In this document: piece by piece, positions 6,428-12,336 of the stretch
How positions within the stretch are numbered: position 1 is the stretch's first letter
Layout: every line of letters begins with the position of its first letter
Source: Clostridiales bacterium
GTDB lineage: Bacteria > Bacillota > Clostridia > Christensenellales > UMGS416
Length of the DNA: 12,336 nt
Direction of reading: 5' to 3'
NCBI GenBank assembly: GCA_012515725.1
Contig: JAAYXU010000066.1
Span: 1 to 12,336 of the forward strand
Notes under the pieces: generated by a model
Seen by the model: only the letters and a program-made list of their open reading frames with translations
Told to the model about the DNA's origin: nothing
Databases searched by the model: none
Position numbers and translations under genes: made by a program

Positions 6428-7114
6428 ATGGGCCGGGAGAGGAAGACGCTCTTTGCGCTGCTTGCCGCGGTAGCGTGTATCGCTTTACTCATTCTGTTGC
6501 TGAGCGTATTGCCGCGCGGCTGCCTGAAACGATCGATTCCGGCCGAACCCACAAAAAAACCGCAGGAGGAAACCATGGCGCCTGAAACTATACATCCCGT
6601 CGCTACCATAACGATGGATAGCGGGGACACGATCCGGATCGAGCTTTATCCCGAGTACGCGCCCAATACCGTAGCGAATTTTATAAGCCTCGCTAACGAG
6701 GGCTTCTATGACGGCGTCATATTCCACCGCGTCATCGAGGGATTCATGATACAGGGCGGAGACCCGACCGGGACCGGACGCGGCGGGCCGGGCTACAGTA
6801 TAAAGGGCGAGTTCGCGAAAAACGGATTCAAGCAAAACACGCTCGAGCATACAAAGGGCGTCATATCGATGGCGCGCACTGACGACTACGATTCGGCAGG
6901 AAGTCAGTTTTTTATCGTCACCGGCTCGGCCTCGCACCTCGACAAGAAGTACGCCGCGTTTGGCAAGGTCATGGACGAGGAAAGCATTGCCGTGTGCATG
7001 GTCATCAGCAGGACCCCGACCGACGGCGACCGGCCCATCGAGGAGCAGCGGATCGCGTCGATCCGTGTGGACACAATTGGAGCTTCGATCAGCGAGCCCG
7101 AGCGGATCGAATAG
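6428..7114 (+). CDS. Membrane-anchored cyclophilin-type peptidyl-prolyl cis-trans isomerase
   Basis: This enzyme catalyses cis-trans isomerisation of prolyl bonds and assists protein folding. Residues 7-28 form one hydrophobic segment after a short basic start (MGRERK), predicting an N-terminal membrane anchor or uncleaved signal with the catalytic domain outside the cell. The sequence PRGC32 is a poor lipobox, so lipidation is doubtful. A polar linker (about 33-55) leads to the cyclophilin domain (about 57-215), with FHR101, GF106MIQ109GGDPTGTGRGG, SMAR150, SQ160FF and HLDKKYAAFGK covering the catalytic Arg and the usual pocket; Phe178 replaces the Trp of human CypA, as in many bacterial members. 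The ATG lies 2 bases after the uxaC stop, with GAGGAG at 6417-6422. A second, stronger in-frame start occurs at codon 50 (see 6564-6577). Family assignment is firm; cellular targets are unknown. Confidence 0.93.
   Translation: MGRERKTLFALLAAVACIALLILLLSVLPRGCLKRSIPAEPTKKPQEETMAPETIHPVATITMDSGDTIRIELYPEYAPNTVANFISLANEGFYDGVIFHRVIEGFMIQGGDPTGTGRGGPGYSIKGEFAKNGFKQNTLEHTKGVISMARTDDYDSAGSQFFIVTGSASHLDKKYAAFGKVMDEESIAVCMVISRTPTDGDRPIEEQRIASIRVDTIGASISEPERIE
6564..6577 (+). promoter_or_regulatory. Strong internal ribosome binding site and ATG within the cyclophilin gene
   Basis: AGGAGG (6564-6569) stands 5 bases before an in-frame ATG (6575-6577, codon 50), placed exactly between the membrane anchor and the catalytic domain. 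Initiation here would yield a 179-residue soluble cyclophilin starting MAPETIHP. The Lys/Pro/Glu-rich linker could produce such a sequence by chance, so use is inferred. Confidence 0.5.
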
Positions 7115-7143
7115 CCCGCTGCCCAGCGGACAAGCCTATCACG

Positions 7144-7161
7144 AAAGGAGCGGATACCGTG
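7144..7161 (+). promoter_or_regulatory. Ribosome binding site deciding the GTG start of the GGDEF/HD-GYP gene
   Basis: AAAGGAG (7144-7150) lies 8 bases before GTG 7159-7161. The open frame extends upstream to 6994 but would then run inside the cyclophilin gene, so the GTG is the better start. A small hairpin, CCGCT (7116-7120) with AGCGG (7125-7129), sits just after the cyclophilin stop and has no T-tract. Confidence 0.8.
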
Positions 7162-8565
7162 TCAGGCAACGCCCATACGAATGACGTCCTCGCAGGCCAG
7201 GATCCCGGCGCGATGGCGCTTCTTTGCGACGCGCTGCTCGTGCTGGACGCGCAGGGCAGCGTGACCGGCGTCCGTACCGCGGCAGAATCGCTGCGGGAGC
7301 TAAGCCGGACCGAGGGCTGCGCTCTGTCGGAGCTCATTATTGAGGAAGACCGCGCGGCGGCGCTCGAGACGGCGCAGCGCGCCAGCAGGCAGGGTGATAC
7401 CGCGGAGTGTACGGCCACTATCACGATGCCGGGGGGCTCGGCGCGCTTTGCAGCGATCCGCTTCGTACGCGGCGCCGACGCCGGGAGTCTGCTTGCGGCG
7501 ATCACAGACCGCACGGCCGAGCTCGAAAAGGACGAGACGATCGCACGGCTCGAGCAGCACGACGCGCTGACCGGGTTCTATAACCGGACGTATCTTCCCG
7601 CGCTTATAACGCAAATCGACACGAAGCAGTCGCTTCCGATCCTTGTCGTCGCGGTCGACATTAACGGCATGAAGCTGGCTAACGACGCGTTTGGCTACAC
7701 CGAGGGAGACCGGCTCATACTCGAGGCGGCCACGGTGCTCAAGGTAGCCTGTCCGGCGCACGGCGTCATCACGCGGCTGGGCGGGGATGAGTTCATGATG
7801 CTCGTTCCCCGGTGCGACGCGGAGGCGGGGCAGTATATCATAGAGACGATCACCCGGATGTGCGAGGAGGAGGACGACGCGATGGTGCCACCCAGCCTCT
7901 CGGTGGGCATGGCCGTCAAAGCGCGCGACCGTCAGGATCTCTATTCGGTCATACGGGAAGCCGAGGAGCGGCTGGACAGCAACCGCAGCCTGAACAGCCG
8001 CCGGCACCGGAGCCGCCTCATTCGGCGGCTCATGGATTATCTGGCCGATAAGAATTTCGAGACCGGAAAGCACATTGTGCGGGTTAAGGGCCTGGCGCTC
8101 ATGCTGGGGGGCTCGCTGAACCTGAGCGAAAAGGAGCTTGACGACCTGTCGCTTGCCGCCGACATGCACGACATCGGTAAGGTCGCGATACCCGAGCGTA
8201 TCCTGGGAAAAAAGGATCCGCTCACCCCGAAGGAATGGGATATCATCAGGAAGCATCCCGAAACGGGATACCGCGTGGCATACGCGCTGCCCGAGCTCAT
8301 CGGCGTATCGACGATCGTGCTGCACCACCACGAGCGGTGGGATGGCCAGGGTTATCCGTACGGGCTGGCGGGAGAGGAAATACCGCTCTCGTCCCGCATC
8401 ATATCGGTCGTGGACGCCTACGATAACATGATCAACGGGCCCTACCGCAAGTCCCACATGACCCGGGAAGAGGCGCTCGCCGAAGTAACGAGATGCGCAG
8501 GAACCCAGTTCGACCCCGAGGTCGCGGCCCGGTTCATCGATATCATGGGCCGGGAATCCGATTGA
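7159..8565 (+). CDS. PAS-like/GGDEF/HD-GYP cyclic-di-GMP turnover protein
   Basis: The 468-residue protein combines a diguanylate cyclase and a cyclic-di-GMP phosphodiesterase of the HD-GYP class. Residues 18-120 look like a PAS sensor: a short LLVLDAQGSVTGV strand pair and a terminal ITDRT resembling the usual DITE-type linker. The GGDEF domain (about 130-272) has DALTGFYNR, VDINGMKLANDAFGYTEGD and an intact GGDEF signature at 208-212. The RxxD product-inhibition site normally five residues before it is replaced by CPAH. The HD-GYP domain (about 285-465) has the HD pair at 337-338 (DMHDIGK), H366, HHHE 389-392, DGQGYP 395-400, GLAGEEIPLSSRI and CAGTQFDPEV. Both catalytic sites therefore look competent. 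No transmembrane segment is seen, so it should be cytosolic. It lies 44 bases after the cyclophilin gene and is last in the cluster. The signal sensed is unknown. Confidence 0.93.
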   Translation: MSGNAHTNDVLAGQDPGAMALLCDALLVLDAQGSVTGVRTAAESLRELSRTEGCALSELIIEEDRAAALETAQRASRQGDTAECTATITMPGGSARFAAIRFVRGADAGSLLAAITDRTAELEKDETIARLEQHDALTGFYNRTYLPALITQIDTKQSLPILVVAVDINGMKLANDAFGYTEGDRLILEAATVLKVACPAHGVITRLGGDEFMMLVPRCDAEAGQYIIETITRMCEEEDDAMVPPSLSVGMAVKARDRQDLYSVIREAEERLDSNRSLNSRRHRSRLIRRLMDYLADKNFETGKHIVRVKGLALMLGGSLNLSEKELDDLSLAADMHDIGKVAIPERILGKKDPLTPKEWDIIRKHPETGYRVAYALPELIGVSTIVLHHHERWDGQGYPYGLAGEEIPLSSRIISVVDAYDNMINGPYRKSHMTREEALAEVTRCAGTQFDPEVAARFIDIMGRESD

Positions 8566-8599
8566 CCGCGCGAGCCGGATGGTGCGGTGACGTTTTACA

Positions 8600-8619
8600 G
8601 GAGCGCTCCGCAGCTGCGG
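8600..8619. repeat. Two abutting perfect palindromes between convergent gene blocks
   Basis: GGAGCGCTCC (8600-8609) and CCGCAGCTGCGG (8608-8619) are both perfect palindromes sharing two bases. In RNA the right one can form a 6-bp hairpin (8606-8611 with 8616-8621, one G-U pair, loop AGCU). There is no T-tract on either strand, so it is not a canonical intrinsic terminator. It could still slow or mark the ends of the converging transcripts, or bind a protein. Confidence 0.55.
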
Positions 8620-8696
8620 GGAAACGCGGCGTGATACGGGTCGCCAGATAATCAATTTGCCTTTTACCGGTTAATGAACGTCAAGTAAAACTGAAG

Positions 8697-9608
8697 CTAT
8701 CCGATGATCGCTCCGGCGAACGCTTCCGCGTCGAAGGGCTGCAGATCATCGATGGCCTCCCCTACCCCGATAAAGCGCACGGGCAGAGAAAGCTCGCCGC
8801 TCAGGGCGACCGCAACGCCGCCCTTGGCGGTTCCGTCGAGCTTTGTGAGCACGATACCTGTGACGCGCACGCACTCGGAAAAAAGCCGCGCCTGCGCGAT
8901 CGCGTTCTGGCCGGTGGTAGCGTCCACCACGAGAAGCGACTCGCGGCCCGCTTCGGGCCAGCCGCGCTCGACGACGCGCTCGATTTTCTCCAGCTCGCTC
9001 ATCAGATTCTTCTTCGTGTGGAGCCTCCCGGCGGTATCGCATATGACCAGGTCGATCGCGTGGGCCCGGGCCGCGTCCAGAGCGTCGTAGAGTACCGCGG
9101 CCGGATCGGAGCCCTCCTCGTGCCGGACGACGCGCACGCCCGCGCGCTCGCCCCACAGGCAGAGCTGCTCGGCCGCCGCGGCGCGAAACGTGTCCGCGGC
9201 CGCCAGCAGCACCGACTTACCCTCGGCCTTAAACCGGGCTGCCAGCTTGCCCGCGGTGGTGGTCTTGCCGGTACCGTTGACGCCCACCATCAGTATGACT
9301 CCGGGCGCGGGCGGCGTCCACTGCCCGGCAGGCCCCAGACTCTCGGCGATCTGCGTTCGAAGCAGCCCTCGGATCTCGTCGGGACGCCCTATCTTTCCGC
9401 GGCGCACCTGCTCGCGAAGACGGGACACCAGAGCAGTCGCGGTGGATATGCCGATGTCGGCCGCGATCAAAATATCGGTCAGCTCATCGTAGAAATCGTC
9501 GTCGATCTCCCGGTAATAGTGTATAAGCTCATCGATGCGCCCGGTCAGTGCGTCCCTTGTTTTCGTAAGTCCCATCCTGAGCCGCCCCAGAAGGCTCTGC
9601 TTTTCCAT
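8697..9608 (-). CDS. ftsY: FtsY, signal recognition particle receptor
   Basis: FtsY is the SRP receptor GTPase that pairs with Ffh to hand ribosome-nascent chain complexes to the membrane translocon. The 303-residue protein is the short Firmicutes form, lacking the long acidic domain of E. coli FtsY. The N domain (about 8-95) includes GLTKTRDALTGRIDEL. The G domain shows GVNGTGKTTT (109-118), DTFRAAA (139-145), DTAGRLHTKKNLM (191-203), DATTGQNA, TKLDGTAKGG (255-264) and GVGE (281-284), so all GTPase motifs are intact. An in-frame TGA two codons before the ATG (9612-9614) rules out a longer N-terminus. The ribosome binding site is a modest GGGGGA (9616-9621). The first 80 bases overlap the end of smc in another frame, suggesting coupled translation. 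smc-ftsY adjacency is usual in Firmicutes. Confidence 0.97.
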   Translation of the reverse strand: MEKQSLLGRLRMGLTKTRDALTGRIDELIHYYREIDDDFYDELTDILIAADIGISTATALVSRLREQVRRGKIGRPDEIRGLLRTQIAESLGPAGQWTPPAPGVILMVGVNGTGKTTTAGKLAARFKAEGKSVLLAAADTFRAAAAEQLCLWGERAGVRVVRHEEGSDPAAVLYDALDAARAHAIDLVICDTAGRLHTKKNLMSELEKIERVVERGWPEAGRESLLVVDATTGQNAIAQARLFSECVRVTGIVLTKLDGTAKGGVAVALSGELSLPVRFIGVGEAIDDLQPFDAEAFAGAIIG

Positions 9609-12336
9609 CGTTCATGTCCCCCGTATAGTCGGAAATCTTCATTGCGATCATTCGGGATACGCCCTTTTCCTCCATCGTAACCCCGTATAGCCTGTCGGCG
9701 GCCTCCATCGTCGGCTTGCGGTGGGTCACGACGATGAACTGCATCTTTTTCGCGTACTGCTTGAGGTACTCCGCGAAGTGCTTGAGATTGGCCTCGTCGA
9801 GCGCCGCCTCGATCTCGTCCAGCACGCAGAACGGCGATGGGCGCAGCTTGAGCATCGCGAAGAGCAGCGCCGTCGCGATGAGCGCCTTTTCGCCTCCCGA
9901 AAAGAGCGACAGCAGCTGTAGGCTTTTGCCCACCGGCTGGGCTTTAATTTCTATGCCGCTGCTCAATATATCGCTCTCGTCCTCCAGCACAAGTGTGGCC
10001 TTTCCACCCCCAAACAATGCGGCGAACGTCTCTCCGAAATATTCGTTGAGCTTGGCGAACTCGCGCCGGAAGCGGGTCTCCATCCGGCGGTTGAGGTCGC
10101 TGATGACGGTCATCAGGTCGGCCTCGCCCTTTTCGAGGTCGCTCCGCTGCGCGGTATACTCGTCGAAACGCGTCTTGAGATTGGCGTAGTCCTCGACCGC
10201 GGCCACGTTGACGGTGCCGAGCTTTCGTATCTCGCGGCGTATGAGCGCGGCTTCCTTCTCGGCCTCGTCGATATCGAAATCCTCCCGCCGGAATTCCTGT
10301 GCGCTTTCCGCGGTCAGCTCGTAATTCTCCCATATGCGGCTGTGCAGCGTCTCGAGGTCCGCGGCGATCTTGGTCATCGCGACCTCCAGCTCGTGCCGCT
10401 GTCCGGTCAGCTCCTCCAGGCGGCCCCGCGCTCGGCTTAAGTCGTCCTCCAGCCCGGCGGTGCGCGCCTGCAGCGCCTGCCGCCTCTCGCGGGCTGCCTT
10501 CAGCGCGTCCTGCGCGCGCGCAAGCGCGGCCTGCTCCTCCCCGGCCTCGTTTCCCGCGTCGCTGAGCGCTGCCTTCTCCTCCTCTATGGATCGGATGTTA
10601 TCCCGGAATGCCTGAAGCCGCTGTGCGGCCGTCGCGTCCAGATGGGCAGCCTCCTGCTCCAGACGCGCCGCCTGCGCCGTACGCGCGTCCCTGTCGCGCT
10701 CGTCGGCGGCCAGCGCCACCCGCAGTGCGGTCAGGCGCTCCATCTCCTCGTCCCGCTTCTCGCGCAGCGCGTTTATCTGGCGCTGCCGGGCGGCGGCCTG
10801 CTCGCGCAGCGCGGTCTCGTCCTGCTCGCTGCGGTCGTCGCTGCGCTGCTCGCGCTCCATCTGTCCGGCTATGTCGGTGAGATTCTGCTGCAGCTGCTCC
10901 AGCTCCGCCGTCAGCCTGTCGCGCTCCCCGGCCAGACGCTCGCGGTTCTGCCGCGCCCTCTGGTGTCGCTCCTGCTCGCGGGCCAGCGCTACGTCGGCCT
11001 CGTGTATATCGCCCGCTAGGCTCTGATTATCCTGCTGTTCGCTCTGGGCGGCTTGCCGCGCCGCTTCAAGCTCGCCGGTAAGCTGCCGGAGCCGCTCGGA
11101 CAGTGCCTTGCCCTTCGTCTGGGTCTCCTCCAGCTCAAGCTCTCTTCCCAGTATGCTCGTAAACTTCGAATGGATGCTTCCGCCGGTCATCGAGCCGCCC
11201 GAGTGGATCACGTCTCCCTCGAGCGTGACGATCCGCAGGCTGTGCCCGCAGCTTCGCGCGATCGCGATGGCCGCGTCCATATCCTCGGCGATGAGCGTCC
11301 TGCCAAGGAGATTCCCGATGATCTCCCGCAGCCGCGGCTCCGCGGTCACAAGCTCCGCTGCCACACCGTGACATCCCGGATGCCGCAGCGCGGCGCGCTC
11401 CTGCTGCGATACGCCGCGGCTGCGAATCGCCGAGAGCGGCAGGAATGTCGCCCGGCCGTACTGGTTGCGCCGCAGATGGGCGATGAGCGCCTTAGCGTCC
11501 TGCTCGGTATTGGTGACGATGTGCTGCATGGCTGGACCCAGCGCCGTCTCCACCGCCGTCAGATACCTGCGCGGCACCTCGATTAGCTCGGCCACAACGC
11601 CCACGATCCGGTCCTCGATGTCCGCGTCGCCGCGGGCGTCGGCCATCAGCTTTCTGACTGACTGGCCGTAACCCTCGTAGTCGCGCTTCATCGAGAGCAG
11701 CATCGACATGCGGGTACGCGCCGCCTGTAGCTGCTGGCGGGTATTCTCCACGTCCCGGGCCAGCTGCTCTAGCCGCTGCGCCACGGTCTTTGCGTGCTCC
11801 TGCCGCTGCGCGAGCTCCGCGGCGGCGGTATCCCGCCGGGCCGCGATACCACTCATCCGGGAGGCTATCTCCTCCTCGACGGCAAGGCTGTTGCGCGCGT
11901 CGCGATCCACGGCCGCGATCTCGTCGCCGATCTCGCGGCAGCGCTTCTCGACCGATTCACGAAGGGTTATGAGGCGTGTCTGCGAGCTCTTGCGGCTCGC
12001 CATGCGGCCCATCGCCTCGAGTATCTGCGCCTTCTGCTGCTCGAGCTCGGCCTCCATGCGGCCAATCGACTCATCCAGATCGTCGAGACGCTCCTCCTGT
12101 CGCTCAACCTGCTGTCTGCGCTCGGTGAGCGTATCCTGCGCCCCGAGGCCCTCCCTCAGCTGTCCGGCTTCCTGCCGGAGTTCCCCGGCGCGCTGCCGGT
12201 CGCGCTCGGCTTCGGCGCTGATGCGCTCGTTCTCCGACTGCATTCGCTCAAGGCGCTCTGTCAGCACATCCCGGCGGCTCCTGCGCTGGCTGAGCTGTTC
12301 CCTGATATCCATGACCTGCTGCTGCAGGCGTCCGAC
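9529..12336 (-). CDS. smc: SMC chromosome condensation ATPase, N-terminus beyond the right edge
   Basis: SMC forms the ring-shaped core of the bacterial condensin Smc-ScpAB, which aligns chromosome arms and promotes segregation. The frame is open to the last base of the window (VGRLQQQV precedes the Met at 12312). The visible 935 residues therefore lack the Walker A head half and the start of the coiled coil, an estimated 250-270 residues from the usual 1,190. Numbering from that Met, a coiled coil (1-215) leads to the hinge (about 225-385), which includes GYGQSVRKL, IVGVVAELIEVP, VETALGPAMQHIVT and GGSMTGGS. A second coiled coil follows (about 390-690). The C-terminal head has the signature SLFSGGEKAL (SGGEK at 805-809), Walker B FCVLDEIEAALDEAN (D832, E833) and VTHRKPTMEAADRLYGVTMEE. 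The last 37 residues after AMKI are a polar tail that overlaps ftsY by 80 bases. Identification is certain. Confidence 0.98.
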   Translation of the reverse strand, partial: VGRLQQQVMDIREQLSQRRSRRDVLTERLERMQSENERISAEAERDRQRAGELRQEAGQLREGLGAQDTLTERRQQVERQEERLDDLDESIGRMEAELEQQKAQILEAMGRMASRKSSQTRLITLRESVEKRCREIGDEIAAVDRDARNSLAVEEEIASRMSGIAARRDTAAAELAQRQEHAKTVAQRLEQLARDVENTRQQLQAARTRMSMLLSMKRDYEGYGQSVRKLMADARGDADIEDRIVGVVAELIEVPRRYLTAVETALGPAMQHIVTNTEQDAKALIAHLRRNQYGRATFLPLSAIRSRGVSQQERAALRHPGCHGVAAELVTAEPRLREIIGNLLGRTLIAEDMDAAIAIARSCGHSLRIVTLEGDVIHSGGSMTGGSIHSKFTSILGRELELEETQTKGKALSERLRQLTGELEAARQAAQSEQQDNQSLAGDIHEADVALAREQERHQRARQNRERLAGERDRLTAELEQLQQNLTDIAGQMEREQRSDDRSEQDETALREQAAARQRQINALREKRDEEMERLTALRVALAADERDRDARTAQAARLEQEAAHLDATAAQRLQAFRDNIRSIEEEKAALSDAGNEAGEEQAALARAQDALKAARERRQALQARTAGLEDDLSRARGRLEELTGQRHELEVAMTKIAADLETLHSRIWENYELTAESAQEFRREDFDIDEAEKEAALIRREIRKLGTVNVAAVEDYANLKTRFDEYTAQRSDLEKGEADLMTVISDLNRRMETRFRREFAKLNEYFGETFAALFGGGKATLVLEDESDILSSGIEIKAQPVGKSLQLLSLFSGGEKALIATALLFAMLKLRPSPFCVLDEIEAALDEANLKHFAEYLKQYAKKMQFIVVTHRKPTMEAADRLYGVTMEEKGVSRMIAMKISDYTGDMNDGKAEPSGAAQDGTYENKGRTDRAHR

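Noticed and set aside
6518..6526. Lipobox at PRGC in the cyclophilin N-terminus
   Set aside because: Pro and Arg before Gly-Cys do not fit the usual Leu-Ala/Ser-Gly/Ala-Cys pattern; a simple transmembrane anchor explains the segment better.
6994..7158. Upstream extension of the GGDEF/HD-GYP frame into the cyclophilin gene
   Set aside because: The translated extension has no domain character, lies inside a conserved gene, and a well-spaced AAAGGAG serves the GTG at 7159.
7300..8655. A 451-codon open frame on the minus strand opposite the GGDEF/HD-GYP gene
   Set aside because: It lacks any recognisable motif and runs through both well-conserved catalytic domains on the other strand. Long antisense frames are expected in GC-rich coding DNA. 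The same applies to the shorter antisense frames opposite mnmG, uxaC and smc.
1..12336. CRISPR arrays, tRNA or rRNA genes, insertion sequences and phage or defence genes
   Set aside because: I looked for spaced direct repeats, tRNA-like cloverleaf sequences, transposase motifs and terminal repeats and saw none. All large frames are accounted for by recognisable core or metabolic genes.

Overview
The window is a GC-rich, densely packed bacterial chromosome segment with nine protein-coding genes and no RNA gene, insertion sequence, CRISPR array or phage remnant that I can see. It looks like a high-GC member of the Firmicutes, probably in the Clostridia. The reasons are the mnmG-rsmG-noc order typical of the Firmicutes origin region, a Noc-type ParB paralogue, an adjacent smc-ftsY pair, strong AGGAGG-type ribosome binding sites, and a uronate isomerase of the divergent type known from Bacillus halodurans. 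Genus-level placement is not possible from this sequence alone.

Left part (1-3569, + strand): the 3' part of mnmG (tRNA wobble-uridine modification) overlaps rsmG (16S rRNA m7G methylation) by four bases. The pair is closed by a strong intrinsic terminator. A 150-200 base leader with several inverted repeats then leads into noc, which ends at its own terminator. The usual parA/parB pair does not follow noc here.

Middle part (3582-8565, + strand): a good sigma-A-type promoter (TGGACA, 17 nt, TACAAT) starts a compact four-gene cluster. It encodes altronate dehydratase (uxaA), a Bh0493-type uronate isomerase (uxaC), a membrane-anchored cyclophilin and a PAS-like/GGDEF/HD-GYP cyclic-di-GMP protein. 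Gaps are 20, 2 and 44 bases, with no terminator between genes, so they are probably co-transcribed. The first two are steps of galacturonate/glucuronate breakdown; the reductase that joins them (uxaB or uxuB) is not in the window. The other two have no obvious metabolic link.

Right part (8697-12336, - strand): ftsY (SRP receptor) lies downstream of and overlaps smc (chromosome condensation ATPase), whose N-terminus lies beyond the right edge. The two gene blocks converge on 8566-8696, which holds a pair of perfect palindromes but no U-tract terminator.

Most of the window is ordinary core genome. What deserves a second look is around noc. Its protein has Noc-type DNA-specificity residues but provably lacks the N-terminal membrane-targeting helix, and a perfect 14-bp palindrome sharing the core of the known Noc-binding site lies just upstream of its start codon. 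The cyclophilin gene also has a strong internal start site that could yield a second, soluble form.
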